Shown: one piece after another, positions 21,149-30,428 of the stretch
How positions within the stretch are numbered: position 1 is the first letter of the stretch
Layout: every line of letters starts with the position of its first letter
NCBI RefSeq assembly: GCF_946190275.1
Contig: NZ_CAMHZQ010000003.1
Coordinates: 62,001-126,000 of the forward strand
Length of the DNA stretch: 64,000 nt
Direction: 5' to 3'
Source of the DNA: Streptococcus mitis
Lineage (GTDB): Bacteria > Bacillota > Bacilli > Lactobacillales > Streptococcaceae
The notes under the pieces: generated by a model
What the model was told of the DNA's origin: nothing
Seen by the model: the letters and a program-made list of their open reading frames with translations, nothing else
Databases searched by the model: none
Translations under genes and position numbers: made by a program

Positions 21149-22041
21149 CGACGGTTCACTCCTTCTAAACGAGTCTCCTCAGCCAAATAACGGATGCGTT
21201 CCATGACTCGTCTGGCTTCCCAGGTTTCGTCATTTCCATGTTTCCCTTTAGCGAAATGCTGCTCCAATTCTTCAAAGTTGAAGTTGGAGGTGAAAAAGGT
21301 CGGTAAATTTTCCTGCATCCGATATTGGAGAATGACTTGTAGGATTTCATCCCGCACCCAAGCTGTTGATTGCTCGGCACCAATATCATCCAAAATCAGG
21401 ACTTCAGACAGCCTAAGCTCGTCCACCAAGGTCTTAACATTGCCATCACCGATAGCATTTTTGACATCAATGACAAAGCTAGGATAGTGGAGGAGAGTGG
21501 ATGAAACACCACGTTTTTCTGATAAATCATGGGCTAAGGCAGCCACCATGAAGCTTTTACCCACACCAAAGTCTCCATATAAGTAAAGACCTTTTCGAAT
21601 AGCTGGATATTGCTCCACAAAGGCTAATAGCTTTTCAAAAACTGGCAAGCGACCTAAATCATCCATGTCAACTTGAGCCAAACTAGCTTTCTTGAGACTG
21701 GCTGGCAGATTGATTAACTTGAGACGATTCTTAATAGCCGCTTCTTTTTCCGCTGCGATTAGTTCAGGAGTTTCTTCATAAGAAACATCCGCATAGCCGT
21801 GGTTCATGACCAAAATAGGCTTGTAACCTTTGGCAATATAATCTGTATCACCACGGAGAAACTTGTCACGCTCGGTGATGTACTGATTAAACTTGGAGAT
21901 ACTGCGATTTAATTCCTCTGGAGTCAAGGATTCTTGCTGGATAAAGGCCGCAACATCAGAGTCCTTCATGATTTTCTGGACCAAATCTTGATAATGAAAA
22001 CGGCTAGGTTGACGTTTGAGTACGTCTCCGACACTTTCCAT
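21145..22041 (-). CDS. dnaI: Primosomal protein DnaI (helicase loader)
   Basis: 298 residues. AAA+ ATPase that loads the replicative helicase DnaC. N-terminal helicase-binding region, Walker A 'YGDFGVGKSFMV' (about 155), Walker B 'EVLILDDIGAE', sensor 'FFTSNFNF'. The start follows the dnaB stop directly (22042). Confidence 0.95.
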   Translation of the reverse strand: MESVGDVLKRQPSRFHYQDLVQKIMKDSDVAAFIQQESLTPEELNRSISKFNQYITERDKFLRGDTDYIAKGYKPILVMNHGYADVSYEETPELIAAEKEAAIKNRLKLINLPASLKKASLAQVDMDDLGRLPVFEKLLAFVEQYPAIRKGLYLYGDFGVGKSFMVAALAHDLSEKRGVSSTLLHYPSFVIDVKNAIGDGNVKTLVDELRLSEVLILDDIGAEQSTAWVRDEILQVILQYRMQENLPTFFTSNFNFEELEQHFAKGKHGNDETWEARRVMERIRYLAEETRLEGVNRR

Positions 22042-23211
22042 CTAATCTCCTCCTTTTTCTAATCGAGCTAATAGTTCTTGTTTCTTACGTTCTAGTTCCA
22101 GACGAGTTTCCTCGCTGGTTTCATTCTTATAATCTGGATTGCTCCACTTGGGTACATTGGACTTGGTAGGACTCGGTTTACTAGTCTTTTGAGCCTGGCT
22201 CTTCTGCCCTCGCTCACGGATCCGAAGAACTGCCTCTTCTGCCGAATGAATCTTTTGATAGGCATAGTCATTGGCTACCTTCATGGCATATTTTTCATTA
22301 ATATTTGCCGAATCTACCTTATTAAAGGTTAACAAGAGAATGATATTGATGACTTCGTCCAGCAAGCCCAAGCCAGCCATCTGTTGCAAGAGTTCTCTTT
22401 CTGTTTGGGTAATGGTCCCCTTGCGTGTTTGCTTGATTTCTGCCAAGAACTGCAGGGCAGTTTTGCTTTTGGCTTCTTTGATAATGGTCGTTTCCTTAGG
22501 ACTAAAGTCAGAGGAAACAGGTTTTTGAGCAATTTTTTCACGCATGCGTTTGGTTGAAATAACCTGGGAAACAGCTGTTGACTTGGCCAATTGATATGTT
22601 TCAAACCAAGTCCATTTCTTCTCCTCGGCAATGGCAAAGAGGTTTAAGACATCGGACTGCTCATCCGCAAAACGAAGCCCATCTCGAGCCATGAGCTGAC
22701 GAAAATGGTCCAAGTCAAAATCGTTGGCCACTTTCTTCTTGAGACCAAGGTCTTCTTGACTTCCCAGCTCTGCCAAATCTGGAAAGACTTGATTGAGGGA
22801 GACAGGTATTTCGTCTCCATCAGCACTTTCAACTTTCAAATCCTCCACCGCTGCATCGCCAATTTTTTTCTCCAAAAGTCTACGATAAACAGGATGTTCC
22901 AAGAACTCCTGACTCGAAAGAGGAGCATGAATGGCTAGCTGATAGACATCCCCTTTTTGATAGAGGGTCAAGAGATTGAAAGCAGATAGTATTTTCAAGG
23001 ATTTTATCAGTCTATCCATCCCGAAGTTGAGATGGTTGAGAATGCTTGAAAAGAGGTATTCCTTTCTACCATTATCCCAAAAACTGATCATATAAAGATA
23101 AAGGCTCAGTGCCTCCTGACCGATAATCGGGAGGTAGCACTGTACCAGAGATGAGGTATCTTGCGACACCCGATTATTCTTTAGATAAGAAAAACGGTCA
23201 ATTGGCTTCAT
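22042..23211 (-). CDS. dnaB: Replication initiation / membrane attachment protein DnaB
   Basis: 389 residues. Firmicute DnaB, not a helicase; acts with DnaD and DnaI to load the replicative helicase. 'LPIIGQEALSLYLYMISFWD' (DDBH1) near the N-terminus and a C-terminal DDBH2 region with 'VNDYAYQK'-like sequence, then a basic tail. The start is immediately after the nrdR stop, in the usual nrdR-dnaB-dnaI order. Confidence 0.94.
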   Translation of the reverse strand: MKPIDRFSYLKNNRVSQDTSSLVQCYLPIIGQEALSLYLYMISFWDNGRKEYLFSSILNHLNFGMDRLIKSLKILSAFNLLTLYQKGDVYQLAIHAPLSSQEFLEHPVYRRLLEKKIGDAAVEDLKVESADGDEIPVSLNQVFPDLAELGSQEDLGLKKKVANDFDLDHFRQLMARDGLRFADEQSDVLNLFAIAEEKKWTWFETYQLAKSTAVSQVISTKRMREKIAQKPVSSDFSPKETTIIKEAKSKTALQFLAEIKQTRKGTITQTERELLQQMAGLGLLDEVINIILLLTFNKVDSANINEKYAMKVANDYAYQKIHSAEEAVLRIRERGQKSQAQKTSKPSPTKSNVPKWSNPDYKNETSEETRLELERKKQELLARLEKGGD

Positions 23212-23685
23212 TTATCTTTCCTTTTTCTTTTTAGAGGACTGAGTGATTTGTTGGAGTAAGCTCTCTAGCTCACTGACATCCTTAAAACTACGATAGACAC
23301 TGGCAAAACGTACATAGGTAATCTCATCCAACTCAGCCAACTCCTCCATGACGAGTGAACCAATGTCCTCACTTTGAATTTCATTTTCATTTCGACCACG
23401 GAGTTTCTGTTCGATACGATTGACTACCATGTTGATTTCATCACTTGACACAGGACGTTTCTGGGCTGAGCGGATAATCCCATTAAAGATTTTATCTCTG
23501 GAGAATTGTTCCCGCGTGCCATCTTTTTTAACAACCACTAAGGTTCTTTCTTCTACCCGTTCGTAGGTTGTAAAACGGTGCTGGCATTCGTCGCACTCAC
23601 GTCTTCTACGAATAGTGTTCCCTTCTTCTGCTTGGCGACTATCGATAACACTTGACTTGGTAGCCCCACATTTTGGACAACGCAT
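23212..23685 (-). CDS. nrdR: Transcriptional repressor NrdR
   Basis: 157 residues from ATG 23685 (SD AAGGAGGG 6 bases before, which decides against an upstream in-frame start). N-terminal zinc ribbon CPKC...CDEC, then an ATP-cone domain ('[20 protein letters not shown]'). Represses ribonucleotide reductase genes in response to ATP/dATP. Confidence 0.97.
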
Positions 23686-23758
23686 CCTTTCCCTCCTTAT
23701 CGTTTTCTTTTCATTATACCATTTTTTAAGCGATTCCCAAAACAATTCTTCTTTTTGC

Positions 23759-23787
23759 TTGACAAGTTTTTTGTTTTGTTGTACTAT
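23759..23787 (+). promoter_or_regulatory. Promoter of the GntR-ABC operon
   Basis: TTGACA (23759-23764), 17-bp spacer, TACTAT (23782-23787). The downstream leader is about 30 nt with SD GAAAGGAG. Confidence 0.8.
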
Positions 23788-23824
23788 TTAATTAAGACAA
23801 AAGGATAAAAGAAAGGAGACCAAG

Positions 23825-24190
23825 ATGTCCTGGACATTTGACAACAAAAAACCCATCTATTTACATATTATGGAGAAAATCAAGCTTCAGATTGTTTCCC
23901 ATACACTGGAACCCAATCAACAACTTCCAACCGTGCGAGAGCTGGCTAGCGAGGCGGGTGTCAATCCCAACACCATCCAAAGAGCCTTATCAGACCTTGA
24001 ACGAGAAGGATTTGTCTACAGCAAGCGCACAACTGGACGATTTGTGACTGAAGATAAGGAGCTGATCGCCCAATCGCGCAAACAATTATCAGAAGAAGAA
24101 TTGGAACACTTCGTTTCCTCCATGACCCATTTTGGCTATGAAAAAGAAGAACTACCAGGCGTAGTCGGCGATTATATTAAAGGAGTTTAA
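23825..24190 (+). CDS. GntR family (YtrA subfamily) regulator
   Basis: 121 residues. N-terminal winged helix with 'LPTVRELASEAGVNPNTIQR' (recognition helix) and a very short C-terminal part, as in YtrA-type repressors that sit in front of an ABC transporter operon. First gene of a three-gene operon with its own sigma-A promoter; autoregulation expected. Confidence 0.9.
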   Translation: MSWTFDNKKPIYLHIMEKIKLQIVSHTLEPNQQLPTVRELASEAGVNPNTIQRALSDLEREGFVYSKRTTGRFVTEDKELIAQSRKQLSEEELEHFVSSMTHFGYEKEELPGVVGDYIKGV

Positions 24191-24194
24191 GCCT

Positions 24195-24890
24195 ATGTCA
24201 TTACTAGCATTTGAAAATGTATCCAAATCTTATGGAGCAACCCCAGCTCTTGAAAATGTTTCCCTTGACATCCCAGCTGGAAAAATTGTTGGTCTCCTTG
24301 GGCCAAACGGCTCAGGAAAAACAACCCTGATTAAACTAATCAATGGCCTCTTACAACCAGATCAAGGACGTGTCCTCATCAACGACATGGACCCAAGTCC
24401 AGCAACCAAGGCCATCGTAGCTTATTTGCCAGATACGACCTATCTCAATGAACAAATGAAGGTCAAAGAAGCCCTAACCTACTTCAAGACCTTCTATAAA
24501 GATTTCAATCTTGAACGCGCCCATCATCTGCTTGCAGACCTCGGCATTGATGAAAATAGTCGTCTCAAGAAATTATCAAAAGGGAATAAGGAAAAGGTAC
24601 AACTGATTTTGGTTATGAGCCGTGATGCTCGTCTCTACGTTCTGGACGAACCCATTGGTGGAGTGGATCCAGCAGCCCGTGAGTATATCCTCAATACCAT
24701 TATCAATAACTACTCACCAACTTCTACCGTTTTGATTTCTACCCACTTGATTTCTGATATCGAGCCAATCTTGGATGAAATTGTCTTCCTCAAAGACGGA
24801 AAAGTCGTCCGTCAAGGAAATGTAGATGATATTCGCTATGAGTCAGGTGAATCCATTGACCAACTCTTCCGTCAGGAATTTAAGGCCTAA
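24195..24890 (+). CDS. ABC transporter ATP-binding protein
   Basis: 231 residues. Walker A 'GPNGSGKTT' (about 35-43), signature region 'LSKGNKEKVQL' (variant of LSGGQ), Walker B 'RLYVLDEPIGGVD', H-loop 'ISTHLI'. Starts 4 bases after the GntR gene. With the next gene it forms an exporter resembling bacitracin/antimicrobial-resistance or stress exporters; substrate unknown. Confidence 0.92.
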   Translation: MSLLAFENVSKSYGATPALENVSLDIPAGKIVGLLGPNGSGKTTLIKLINGLLQPDQGRVLINDMDPSPATKAIVAYLPDTTYLNEQMKVKEALTYFKTFYKDFNLERAHHLLADLGIDENSRLKKLSKGNKEKVQLILVMSRDARLYVLDEPIGGVDPAAREYILNTIINNYSPTSTVLISTHLISDIEPILDEIVFLKDGKVVRQGNVDDIRYESGESIDQLFRQEFKA

Positions 24891-24905
24891 GCAAAGGAGA
24901 TTATT

Positions 24906-25673
24906 ATGTTTTGGAATTTAGTTCGCTACGAATTTAAAAATGTTAACAAGTGGTATTTAGCCCTCTACGCAGCCGTGCTAGTCCTTTCTATCCTCATAGG
25001 AATGCAAGGCCACTACTATAATTATATATCTTTCAAAGATAGCAAACCTTTCCTATTTATCTTTCTAGCTCTCGTCTTTGGCGGCTTGATAATTACACTG
25101 GGGATTTCAACTCTTTTCTTGATTATCAAACGCTTCAAAGGAAGTGTCTATGACCGCCAAGGCTATCTGACTTTGACCCTTCCAGTATCCGAACACCATA
25201 TCATCACAGCCAAACTAATCGGTGCCTTTATCTGGTCGTTGATTAGCACTGCTGTCCTAGCTCTAAGCGCTGTTATTATTGTGGCCATAACGGTTCCAGA
25301 ATGGATTCCTCTTTCTTATGTGATTACATTTGTAGAAACACATCTCCCTCAGATCTTTCTTACAGGTATATCCTTCCTACTAAATACCATTTCAGGAATC
25401 CTCTGCATCTACCTGGCTATTTCCATTGGACAGCTTTTCAATGAATACCGTACAGCACTCGCTGTTGCAGCCTACATTGGTATCCAAATCGTCATTGGAT
25501 TTATTGAACTTTCCTTCAATCTTAGTTCTAATTTCTATGTCAATTCACTTGTAGGACTTAATGACCATTTCTATATGGGAGCAGGTATAGCCATTGTTGA
25601 AGAACTCATATTCATAGCTATCTTTTACCTCGGAACCTACTATATTTTGAGAAACAAGGTTAATTTGCAATAA
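24906..25673 (+). CDS. ABC transporter permease
   Basis: 255 residues, six predicted membrane helices (about 17-35, 56-80, 107-130, 145-165, 176-195, 226-248). Cytoplasmic loop 'RQGYLTLTLPVSEHHIITAK' is typical of ABC-2 type permeases. Partner of the preceding ATPase. Confidence 0.9.
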   Translation: MFWNLVRYEFKNVNKWYLALYAAVLVLSILIGMQGHYYNYISFKDSKPFLFIFLALVFGGLIITLGISTLFLIIKRFKGSVYDRQGYLTLTLPVSEHHIITAKLIGAFIWSLISTAVLALSAVIIVAITVPEWIPLSYVITFVETHLPQIFLTGISFLLNTISGILCIYLAISIGQLFNEYRTALAVAAYIGIQIVIGFIELSFNLSSNFYVNSLVGLNDHFYMGAGIAIVEELIFIAIFYLGTYYILRNKVNLQ

Positions 25674-25675
25674 TT

Positions 25676-25731
25676 TTAAAATCAAAAAGGATAACATCTC
25701 ATCACAGAGAGACTATCCTTTTTGATTTTAT
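25676..25731. terminator. Terminator after the ABC operon (bidirectional)
   Basis: AAAATCAAAAAGGATA and TATCCTTTTTGATTTT pair across a loop of about 20 nt. It separates the plus-strand ABC operon from the minus-strand Rgg gene. Confidence 0.75.
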
Positions 25732-25753
25732 CTCATTTTCTGTCTAACTTTAT

Positions 25754-26617
25754 TTAAAAAACAAATCCTTTTAAATCTGATTTAAAGGTCCTGTTTAATT
25801 TCTCTATTGTGACACTATCATTATATTCCTTACATATTCTCATAGCTTTGGAACATTCTTTTTTGCCTAACTCTACTTGATTCGTTTTTATGAGATAAAT
25901 ACCTTTTAAAAAAAGCAAATAAGTCTTTTCAAAATAATATCCTTGTCTGGTCAGTAAATTTTCTAAATCATCTATAAAAAATTGAGCGCTATCTAACAAA
26001 TTATTTTTTAATAATAATTCTAAATTAAATAAATATAAAGGAATTACTCTATGCGTTCCCATATCTGTTTTTAAAAAATGTCGTGTTTTCTTGATTACCG
26101 CTCTATATAGTAAGCTTATGGTTTTAGTGTTCATAAAAAACACCGAATTATAGAAAATTTTCAGTTCATACTCCATCCAATTATCTACAGAAAGCAAATA
26201 CTTGATTAGCTCATTACATTTAGAAGTATTGTAAGGAAGGTTTGCAAGGCGATTAATCTGTTGTTCAGCAATCGATTTTATGTGACAATTGCATAAACTT
26301 TTTTCCTGCTTTTGTTTTAGTTCTATTTTCTTTATTAGTTCTTGTAACAAAATGATATCTGAAGAGTTTACAGCATGTTCTAATTCTTCAAAAAAGCATT
26401 CTTTTTTAGAATAATAGCAATGAACTAATTCTTCAAATTCCGAAAATGATATCCCCAGGCGATTTAACAACATGTAAAAATGATCAATAGATAATTTTGT
26501 AATCCCATTTTCGAAACGAGAAATAGTTGACTCACTAATCTTATCACAAGCCAAATCTTTAAGACGAAAATTTTTTGAAATACGAATATCCTTTAAAACT
26601 GCTCCAAAATTTTCCAT
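25754..26617 (-). CDS. Rgg/GadR/MutR-type transcriptional regulator
   Basis: 287 residues from ATG 26617 (SD AGAGGA). N-terminal helix-turn-helix (residues 5-60, 'DKISESTISRFENGITKLSI') and an all-helical repeat C-terminus ending 'ECSKAMRICKEYNDSVTIEK', as in Rgg quorum-sensing regulators. It faces the wrecked gene at 26710 across a 92-bp gap with an AAATAAAAC/GTTTTTTTATTT inverted repeat. I see no short hydrophobic peptide gene beside it. Confidence 0.85.
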   Translation of the reverse strand: MENFGAVLKDIRISKNFRLKDLACDKISESTISRFENGITKLSIDHFYMLLNRLGISFSEFEELVHCYYSKKECFFEELEHAVNSSDIILLQELIKKIELKQKQEKSLCNCHIKSIAEQQINRLANLPYNTSKCNELIKYLLSVDNWMEYELKIFYNSVFFMNTKTISLLYRAVIKKTRHFLKTDMGTHRVIPLYLFNLELLLKNNLLDSAQFFIDDLENLLTRQGYYFEKTYLLFLKGIYLIKTNQVELGKKECSKAMRICKEYNDSVTIEKLNRTFKSDLKGFVF

Positions 26618-26709
26618 AGTATTCCTCTTCCATTTCTGCAAAAAATAAAACCTGTTTTTTTATTTGTGATATGATTATGATTATACAAAAATAAAACAGA
26701 AAGGACAAT

Positions 26710-27297
26710 ATGATTATGAAAAATTTTTCTTATCATCGGTTGCTTCACTGAGCCTAGTGACAACACTACCAGTAAATATCCAGTTTCTGCTCAAGAATCT
26801 ATTTCTCCCAAGGCTTATAGTCACTCTAATGGCAGTTGGATTCAATCAAAAGGTCGTTGGTGGTATAAAACAGGTGAAACATCAACGAGAGCAGTACCTA
26901 TTGAAGATGTTAATACTATGTAAAAGGTTTTTAGTAACTAAAACTTTAGCGAAGTTGTTCATTTCCCTGATAAAACAAAAGCTGAGATTATTGCAAATAT
27001 GCAAGAGCTTTTCAAATCTTCTATCAAAAACGATGTGAACCACCTCTACTTGTCATGGAGAAAAAAAACTGTACGATATCTATTAGTAGCGATAAAACGG
27101 TATTTACAGGTTGGGATCCACTTCAAAATAAAATTATTTCGCCTATGGCAGACACCAATACTAACGGAAAAATCACTTTAGAGGAACTGTATCAATACTC
27201 TTATCCTCTAGTACTTGAAGATGCATCAAAAATTCACGAAGAGCAACATGTATCAATTTATCCAGAAAACAGTCAATTTGTTTTATTTCAAAAATAA
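26710..27297 (+). pseudogene. Broken secreted caspase/legumain-like peptidase gene
   Basis: Several reading-frame pieces join into one protein. A signal peptide 'FFLSSVASLSLVTTLPV' needs one more A after ATGAAAAA. An 11-bp insertion follows (ccagt-aaatat-ccagt), then 'SAQESISPKAYSHSNG', 'WIQSKGRWWYKTG', and two in-frame stops (TAA near 26920 and 26939). 'AEIIANMQELFKSS' and 'NDVNHLYLS' come before a second shift to 'NCTISISSDKTVFTGWDP' and 'MADTNTNGKITLEELYQYS'. 'VNHLYLS' and 'DTNTNGKITLEELY' resemble C13/caspase-fold secreted peptidases, where SGHG with the catalytic His should follow LYLS; that part and the Cys region are gone. SD AAAGGA is still present. Confidence 0.6.
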
Positions 27298-27309
27298 GGA
27301 GTTAAGAAA

Positions 27310-28392
27310 ATGAAAGTATCAAAAAAAATCACATTATTTGGTTTGTCTTTAGCTGGTCTAGCCTTACTGGTTTTCCCTCATTCAGGAAAGGCCTTCGAGC
27401 TTGAAGAAGAGTGGGTTATTAAGGGTGATGTTTGGTATCAAGATGGCAAAATTCTCCGATTTAATAATGGCAATGAAGTAGATATCAAAGTATTGGATTT
27501 GCCAAAAACTGAGAAAATCGAGTGGACGGTTAGTCTCAATGGTCAAGATCAGACAGTCAATTTCCTAGGTCAAGAAAAGGACAAGTCTATGGTCGGTACA
27601 GAGGGGCGTTACCTGAATTTCTATGTTCCTTATGGCTATAGAGGAGATATCAAGGTAGAAGCCAAGAGCGGAAATGAAGTAAAGACCTGGTCCACTAAAG
27701 TAGTAGATGATGTATATCATGACGGTGGAAAGAGTGGTTACTTCCGTATTGACGAATCAAATGATCAACACACCTACCTTGATGCAAAATGGGACTATCA
27801 AACTAAGACCTACACTGCTACCTTACCAGAGACTCTCAATGGTCAAAAAGTATTTGCTTGGGAAGACGACTATGTAGAATTGAAACTTCAAAAACCAGGA
27901 GTTATCAGTCATTCCTACAGAGGGGGAGGAGCCTTCAAAATACTTTATCCGATTCTAAAAGCAGAAAGTTGGCTAAAAAAGAATTACAGTGAAAGCTGGT
28001 ACTATCAAAAACAAGGGCAATTAGTTAAAAATGCTTGGGTTAAGGACAAGGGAACTTGGTACTTTATGAATGATAAAGGAGTCATGTTCAATCAAACTTG
28101 GCTCTATCAAGGTGGCAACTGGTATGCCTTTAAATCATCAGGAGCTATGATTGCTAGCGATTGGCTATATGATAATCACTCTTGGTATTACCTAAAAGAT
28201 TCAGGTGCTATGGCGACAGGTTGGATCAAAGATAGTGGATCTTGGTATTATCTAAACAACTCAGGTGCTATGGCAACAGGCTGGGTAAAAGATAGCGGAT
28301 CTTGGTATTACCTTGCTTCATCAGGTAAGATGCTTCACAATACCTACACACCAGATGGCTACTATGTAGATGCCAGTGGCGCTTGGAAATAA
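27310..28392 (+). CDS. Choline-binding surface protein
   Basis: 360 residues. Signal peptide to about residue 29 ('HSGKA'). A 190-residue N-terminal region of unknown fold ('GDVWYQDGKILRFNNGNEVD') is followed from about 215 by six or seven choline-binding repeats of the 'GSWYYLNNSGAMATGWVKD' type, ending 'GYYVDASGAWK'. The repeats hold the protein on phosphocholine of teichoic acids, a mitis-group trait. SD AAGGAG. It follows the pseudogene by 12 bases and was likely cotranscribed with it, downstream of the divergent Rgg gene. Confidence 0.92.
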   Translation: MKVSKKITLFGLSLAGLALLVFPHSGKAFELEEEWVIKGDVWYQDGKILRFNNGNEVDIKVLDLPKTEKIEWTVSLNGQDQTVNFLGQEKDKSMVGTEGRYLNFYVPYGYRGDIKVEAKSGNEVKTWSTKVVDDVYHDGGKSGYFRIDESNDQHTYLDAKWDYQTKTYTATLPETLNGQKVFAWEDDYVELKLQKPGVISHSYRGGGAFKILYPILKAESWLKKNYSESWYYQKQGQLVKNAWVKDKGTWYFMNDKGVMFNQTWLYQGGNWYAFKSSGAMIASDWLYDNHSWYYLKDSGAMATGWIKDSGSWYYLNNSGAMATGWVKDSGSWYYLASSGKMLHNTYTPDGYYVDASGAWK

Positions 28393-28488
28393 TCTAAAGT
28401 ACACATTTTATTCCATCAGCTATTAGTGTACCTGCTCAGACTAAATGTTATCAGAGCTACAAGAAAAATCTAGATAATAATAATAATA

Positions 28489-28533
28489 CAAAAAGCGAAT
28501 CGAAACAACGAATTTTGTTTTGTTCGCTTTTTG
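28489..28533 (+). terminator. Terminator after the choline-binding protein gene
   Basis: AAAAAGCGAATCGAAACAA pairs with TTGTTTTGTTCGCTTTTT, then a T-rich tail. 28393-28674 has no other feature apart from the ABC gene leader with SD GGAGG. Confidence 0.7.
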
Positions 28534-28674
28534 TTTCAATCTGTGTCATTACGATATTTTCATTTAATTGTATATCCCCCAAAAGTTTACATTTTTATAT
28601 GAAGTATTTAATAAAAAGGAGTATAATGACTTTAAAACTAATTACATGTATATCGATAAGGAGGGCAACTCTTT

Positions 28675-30222
28675 ATGCTGAGAAGATTTGTTACTAAGAA
28701 GCACCTTGTACTTTACTTCTTTTCTATTGCCATTACTTGGCTGGAAGCAATTATCACGCCAGCCCTTGTTCAGAATATTGTTGCTAGTTTTACCAATCAA
28801 GAACTAGGCCTTCTTTGGAAAGTATTAATTCTAGGAATCCTTGGTAATCTTATCCTCTTACTAGGTTTGGCTGGGAAACGCTATTACTATGCCCGTTTAA
28901 TTACTGACTTCAAATATGGAATCAAGAGTGCTATTTTCAAGCGATTTTTAAACAGTTATGAGATTGATGAAAAGGATATTTTGTCTGACCTAGAAAACGA
29001 CGTCAAGCAACTAGAAGAAAGCTATATCGAACCAACGGTCATCATCATTTCTTCTCTTGGCTTCACAACTGTGTCCATTCTCTATGCCCTATGGACCAAT
29101 TTTTACCTGGGCTTGATTTTCATCCTCTTCTACTCCTTTCCTGTACTCTGCAGTGCTATCGGATCAAAGCGATTGGATTCACTTTCTGAAAAGCGGTCAA
29201 CTATTAACCAGAGCTACTTATCAAGCTTGACAAATTTTATTGGTGGCAGCCAACAAATTCGCCATTATCAGGGACAAGACTTCTTTTTTACTCGCTACCA
29301 AAAGCAATTACAAACCAGTCTAGATGCCGAAATCAACTATGAAAAACAACGCACTTTAAACAGTCTCTTTATCAATAGCATCGATGCCTTTTGCTCCGTC
29401 ACACCAATCGTCATCGGTGGCTTTATGACCTACTATAATTATTTAGATGCGGCGAGTTTTGTGGCCATCTATCTGGTTTCCCACAATATTGGCTATCAAT
29501 TCCAAGAGTTGGCTTACTTTACCAACACCCGAAAAGCGAATCGAACTCTTCTCAATAAATACCAAAAACTTTTGAACCAGTCTGACTTCATCTCGCCTAG
29601 AAGCATAAAAAATATTTTCCCTATCCAGCTTAACACCATCTCCCTAGAAAAAGATGGGAATATCCTCCTGTCTCCGATTTCCATGCACATCAAGCAAGGA
29701 GAAAAAATCGCCATTATCGGGGAAAGTGGCTCTGGTAAAACAACCCTACTCAATATCATTCATGGAGAAGAGACACCGACAAGTGGACAGATTAGCTTTG
29801 CTGGTCAAAACCTGTCACGTAAAGAAATCACAAGCTTTAGTTCCTATATCCTCCAAGATAGCCATTACTTTGACACGCTATCTCTGGACGACAATATCCT
29901 TCTAGGACTGGATAAAAATAAAGAGACTTTAAATCATATCCTCAAAAAAACAGGATTAGAACATTTGAAAAATCGAATCCTTAGCAATGACAGTCTATCT
30001 GGTGGCGAGAAACAACGCCTCGAAATCGCTCGTACCCTCTACCACGATAGCCAGCTTATCTTAGCAGATGAGATTAAGGCCAATCTTGACTTGGAAAATA
30101 GCAGAAAAATTAGCGACTTGCTCTTCTCCCTACCTCAAACAGTCATTGAAATCATTCACCACTACACGGAAGAAGACTTAAAACACTATGACCAAGTCAT
30201 TCACTTAAGCAAAGAAAAGTAG
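28675..30222 (+). CDS. ABC exporter, fused membrane and ATPase domains
   Basis: 515 residues. Six-helix exporter domain (about 1-290) and a nucleotide-binding domain with Walker A 'GESGSGKTT' (about 349), signature 'LSGGEKQR' (about 443) and Walker B 'LILADEIKANLD'. It works as a dimer at the membrane. Acidic E after ADE is present. SD AAGGAGGG 8 bases before ATG. It stands alone with its own terminator; no bacteriocin or immunity gene is adjacent, so the substrate is open. Confidence 0.92.
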   Translation: MLRRFVTKKHLVLYFFSIAITWLEAIITPALVQNIVASFTNQELGLLWKVLILGILGNLILLLGLAGKRYYYARLITDFKYGIKSAIFKRFLNSYEIDEKDILSDLENDVKQLEESYIEPTVIIISSLGFTTVSILYALWTNFYLGLIFILFYSFPVLCSAIGSKRLDSLSEKRSTINQSYLSSLTNFIGGSQQIRHYQGQDFFFTRYQKQLQTSLDAEINYEKQRTLNSLFINSIDAFCSVTPIVIGGFMTYYNYLDAASFVAIYLVSHNIGYQFQELAYFTNTRKANRTLLNKYQKLLNQSDFISPRSIKNIFPIQLNTISLEKDGNILLSPISMHIKQGEKIAIIGESGSGKTTLLNIIHGEETPTSGQISFAGQNLSRKEITSFSSYILQDSHYFDTLSLDDNILLGLDKNKETLNHILKKTGLEHLKNRILSNDSLSGGEKQRLEIARTLYHDSQLILADEIKANLDLENSRKISDLLFSLPQTVIEIIHHYTEEDLKHYDQVIHLSKEK

Positions 30223-30240
30223 TACTCTATAACATACGAT

Positions 30241-30276
30241 TAAAAAAAGCAAGGAACTCAAATTCCTTGCTTTTTA
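30241..30276 (+). terminator. Terminator after the ABC exporter
   Basis: AAAAGCAAGGAA-CTCAAA-TTCCTTGCTTTTT. It abuts BOX element 5. Confidence 0.85.
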
Positions 30277-30428
30277 TACTCAATGAAAATCAAAGAGCAA
30301 ACTAGGCAACTAGTCGCAGGTTGCTCAAAGCACTGCTTTGAGGTTGTAAATAGAACTGACGAAGTCAGTAACCATACCTACGGCAAGGCGACGTTGACGC
30401 GGTTTGAATTTAATTTTCGAAGAGTATT
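30275..30428. repeat. BOX element 5 (with boxB)
   Basis: boxC end 'tatactcaatgaaaatcaaa', a boxB-like unit with 'caaagcactgctttgaggtt' and 'gacgaagtcag', then the boxA core 'ctacggcaaggcgacgttga' and 'cgaagagtat'. The most complete copy here. Its end supplies the first base of the lrgB stop codon. Confidence 0.9.

Noticed and set aside
26582..26589. TACGAATA cin-box match
   Set aside because: It lies inside the Rgg coding region, 120 bp from the pseudogene start; an 8-mer by chance is likely.
26641..26750. Short hydrophobic peptide gene partner for the Rgg regulator
   Set aside because: The only small frame opposite (starting at 26710) is the broken start of the peptidase pseudogene, not a short hydrophobic pheromone.
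28515..28697. 60-codon frame before the ABC exporter, possible bacteriocin
   Set aside because: Starts within a terminator hairpin, no SD, overlaps the exporter start; no leader peptide motif.
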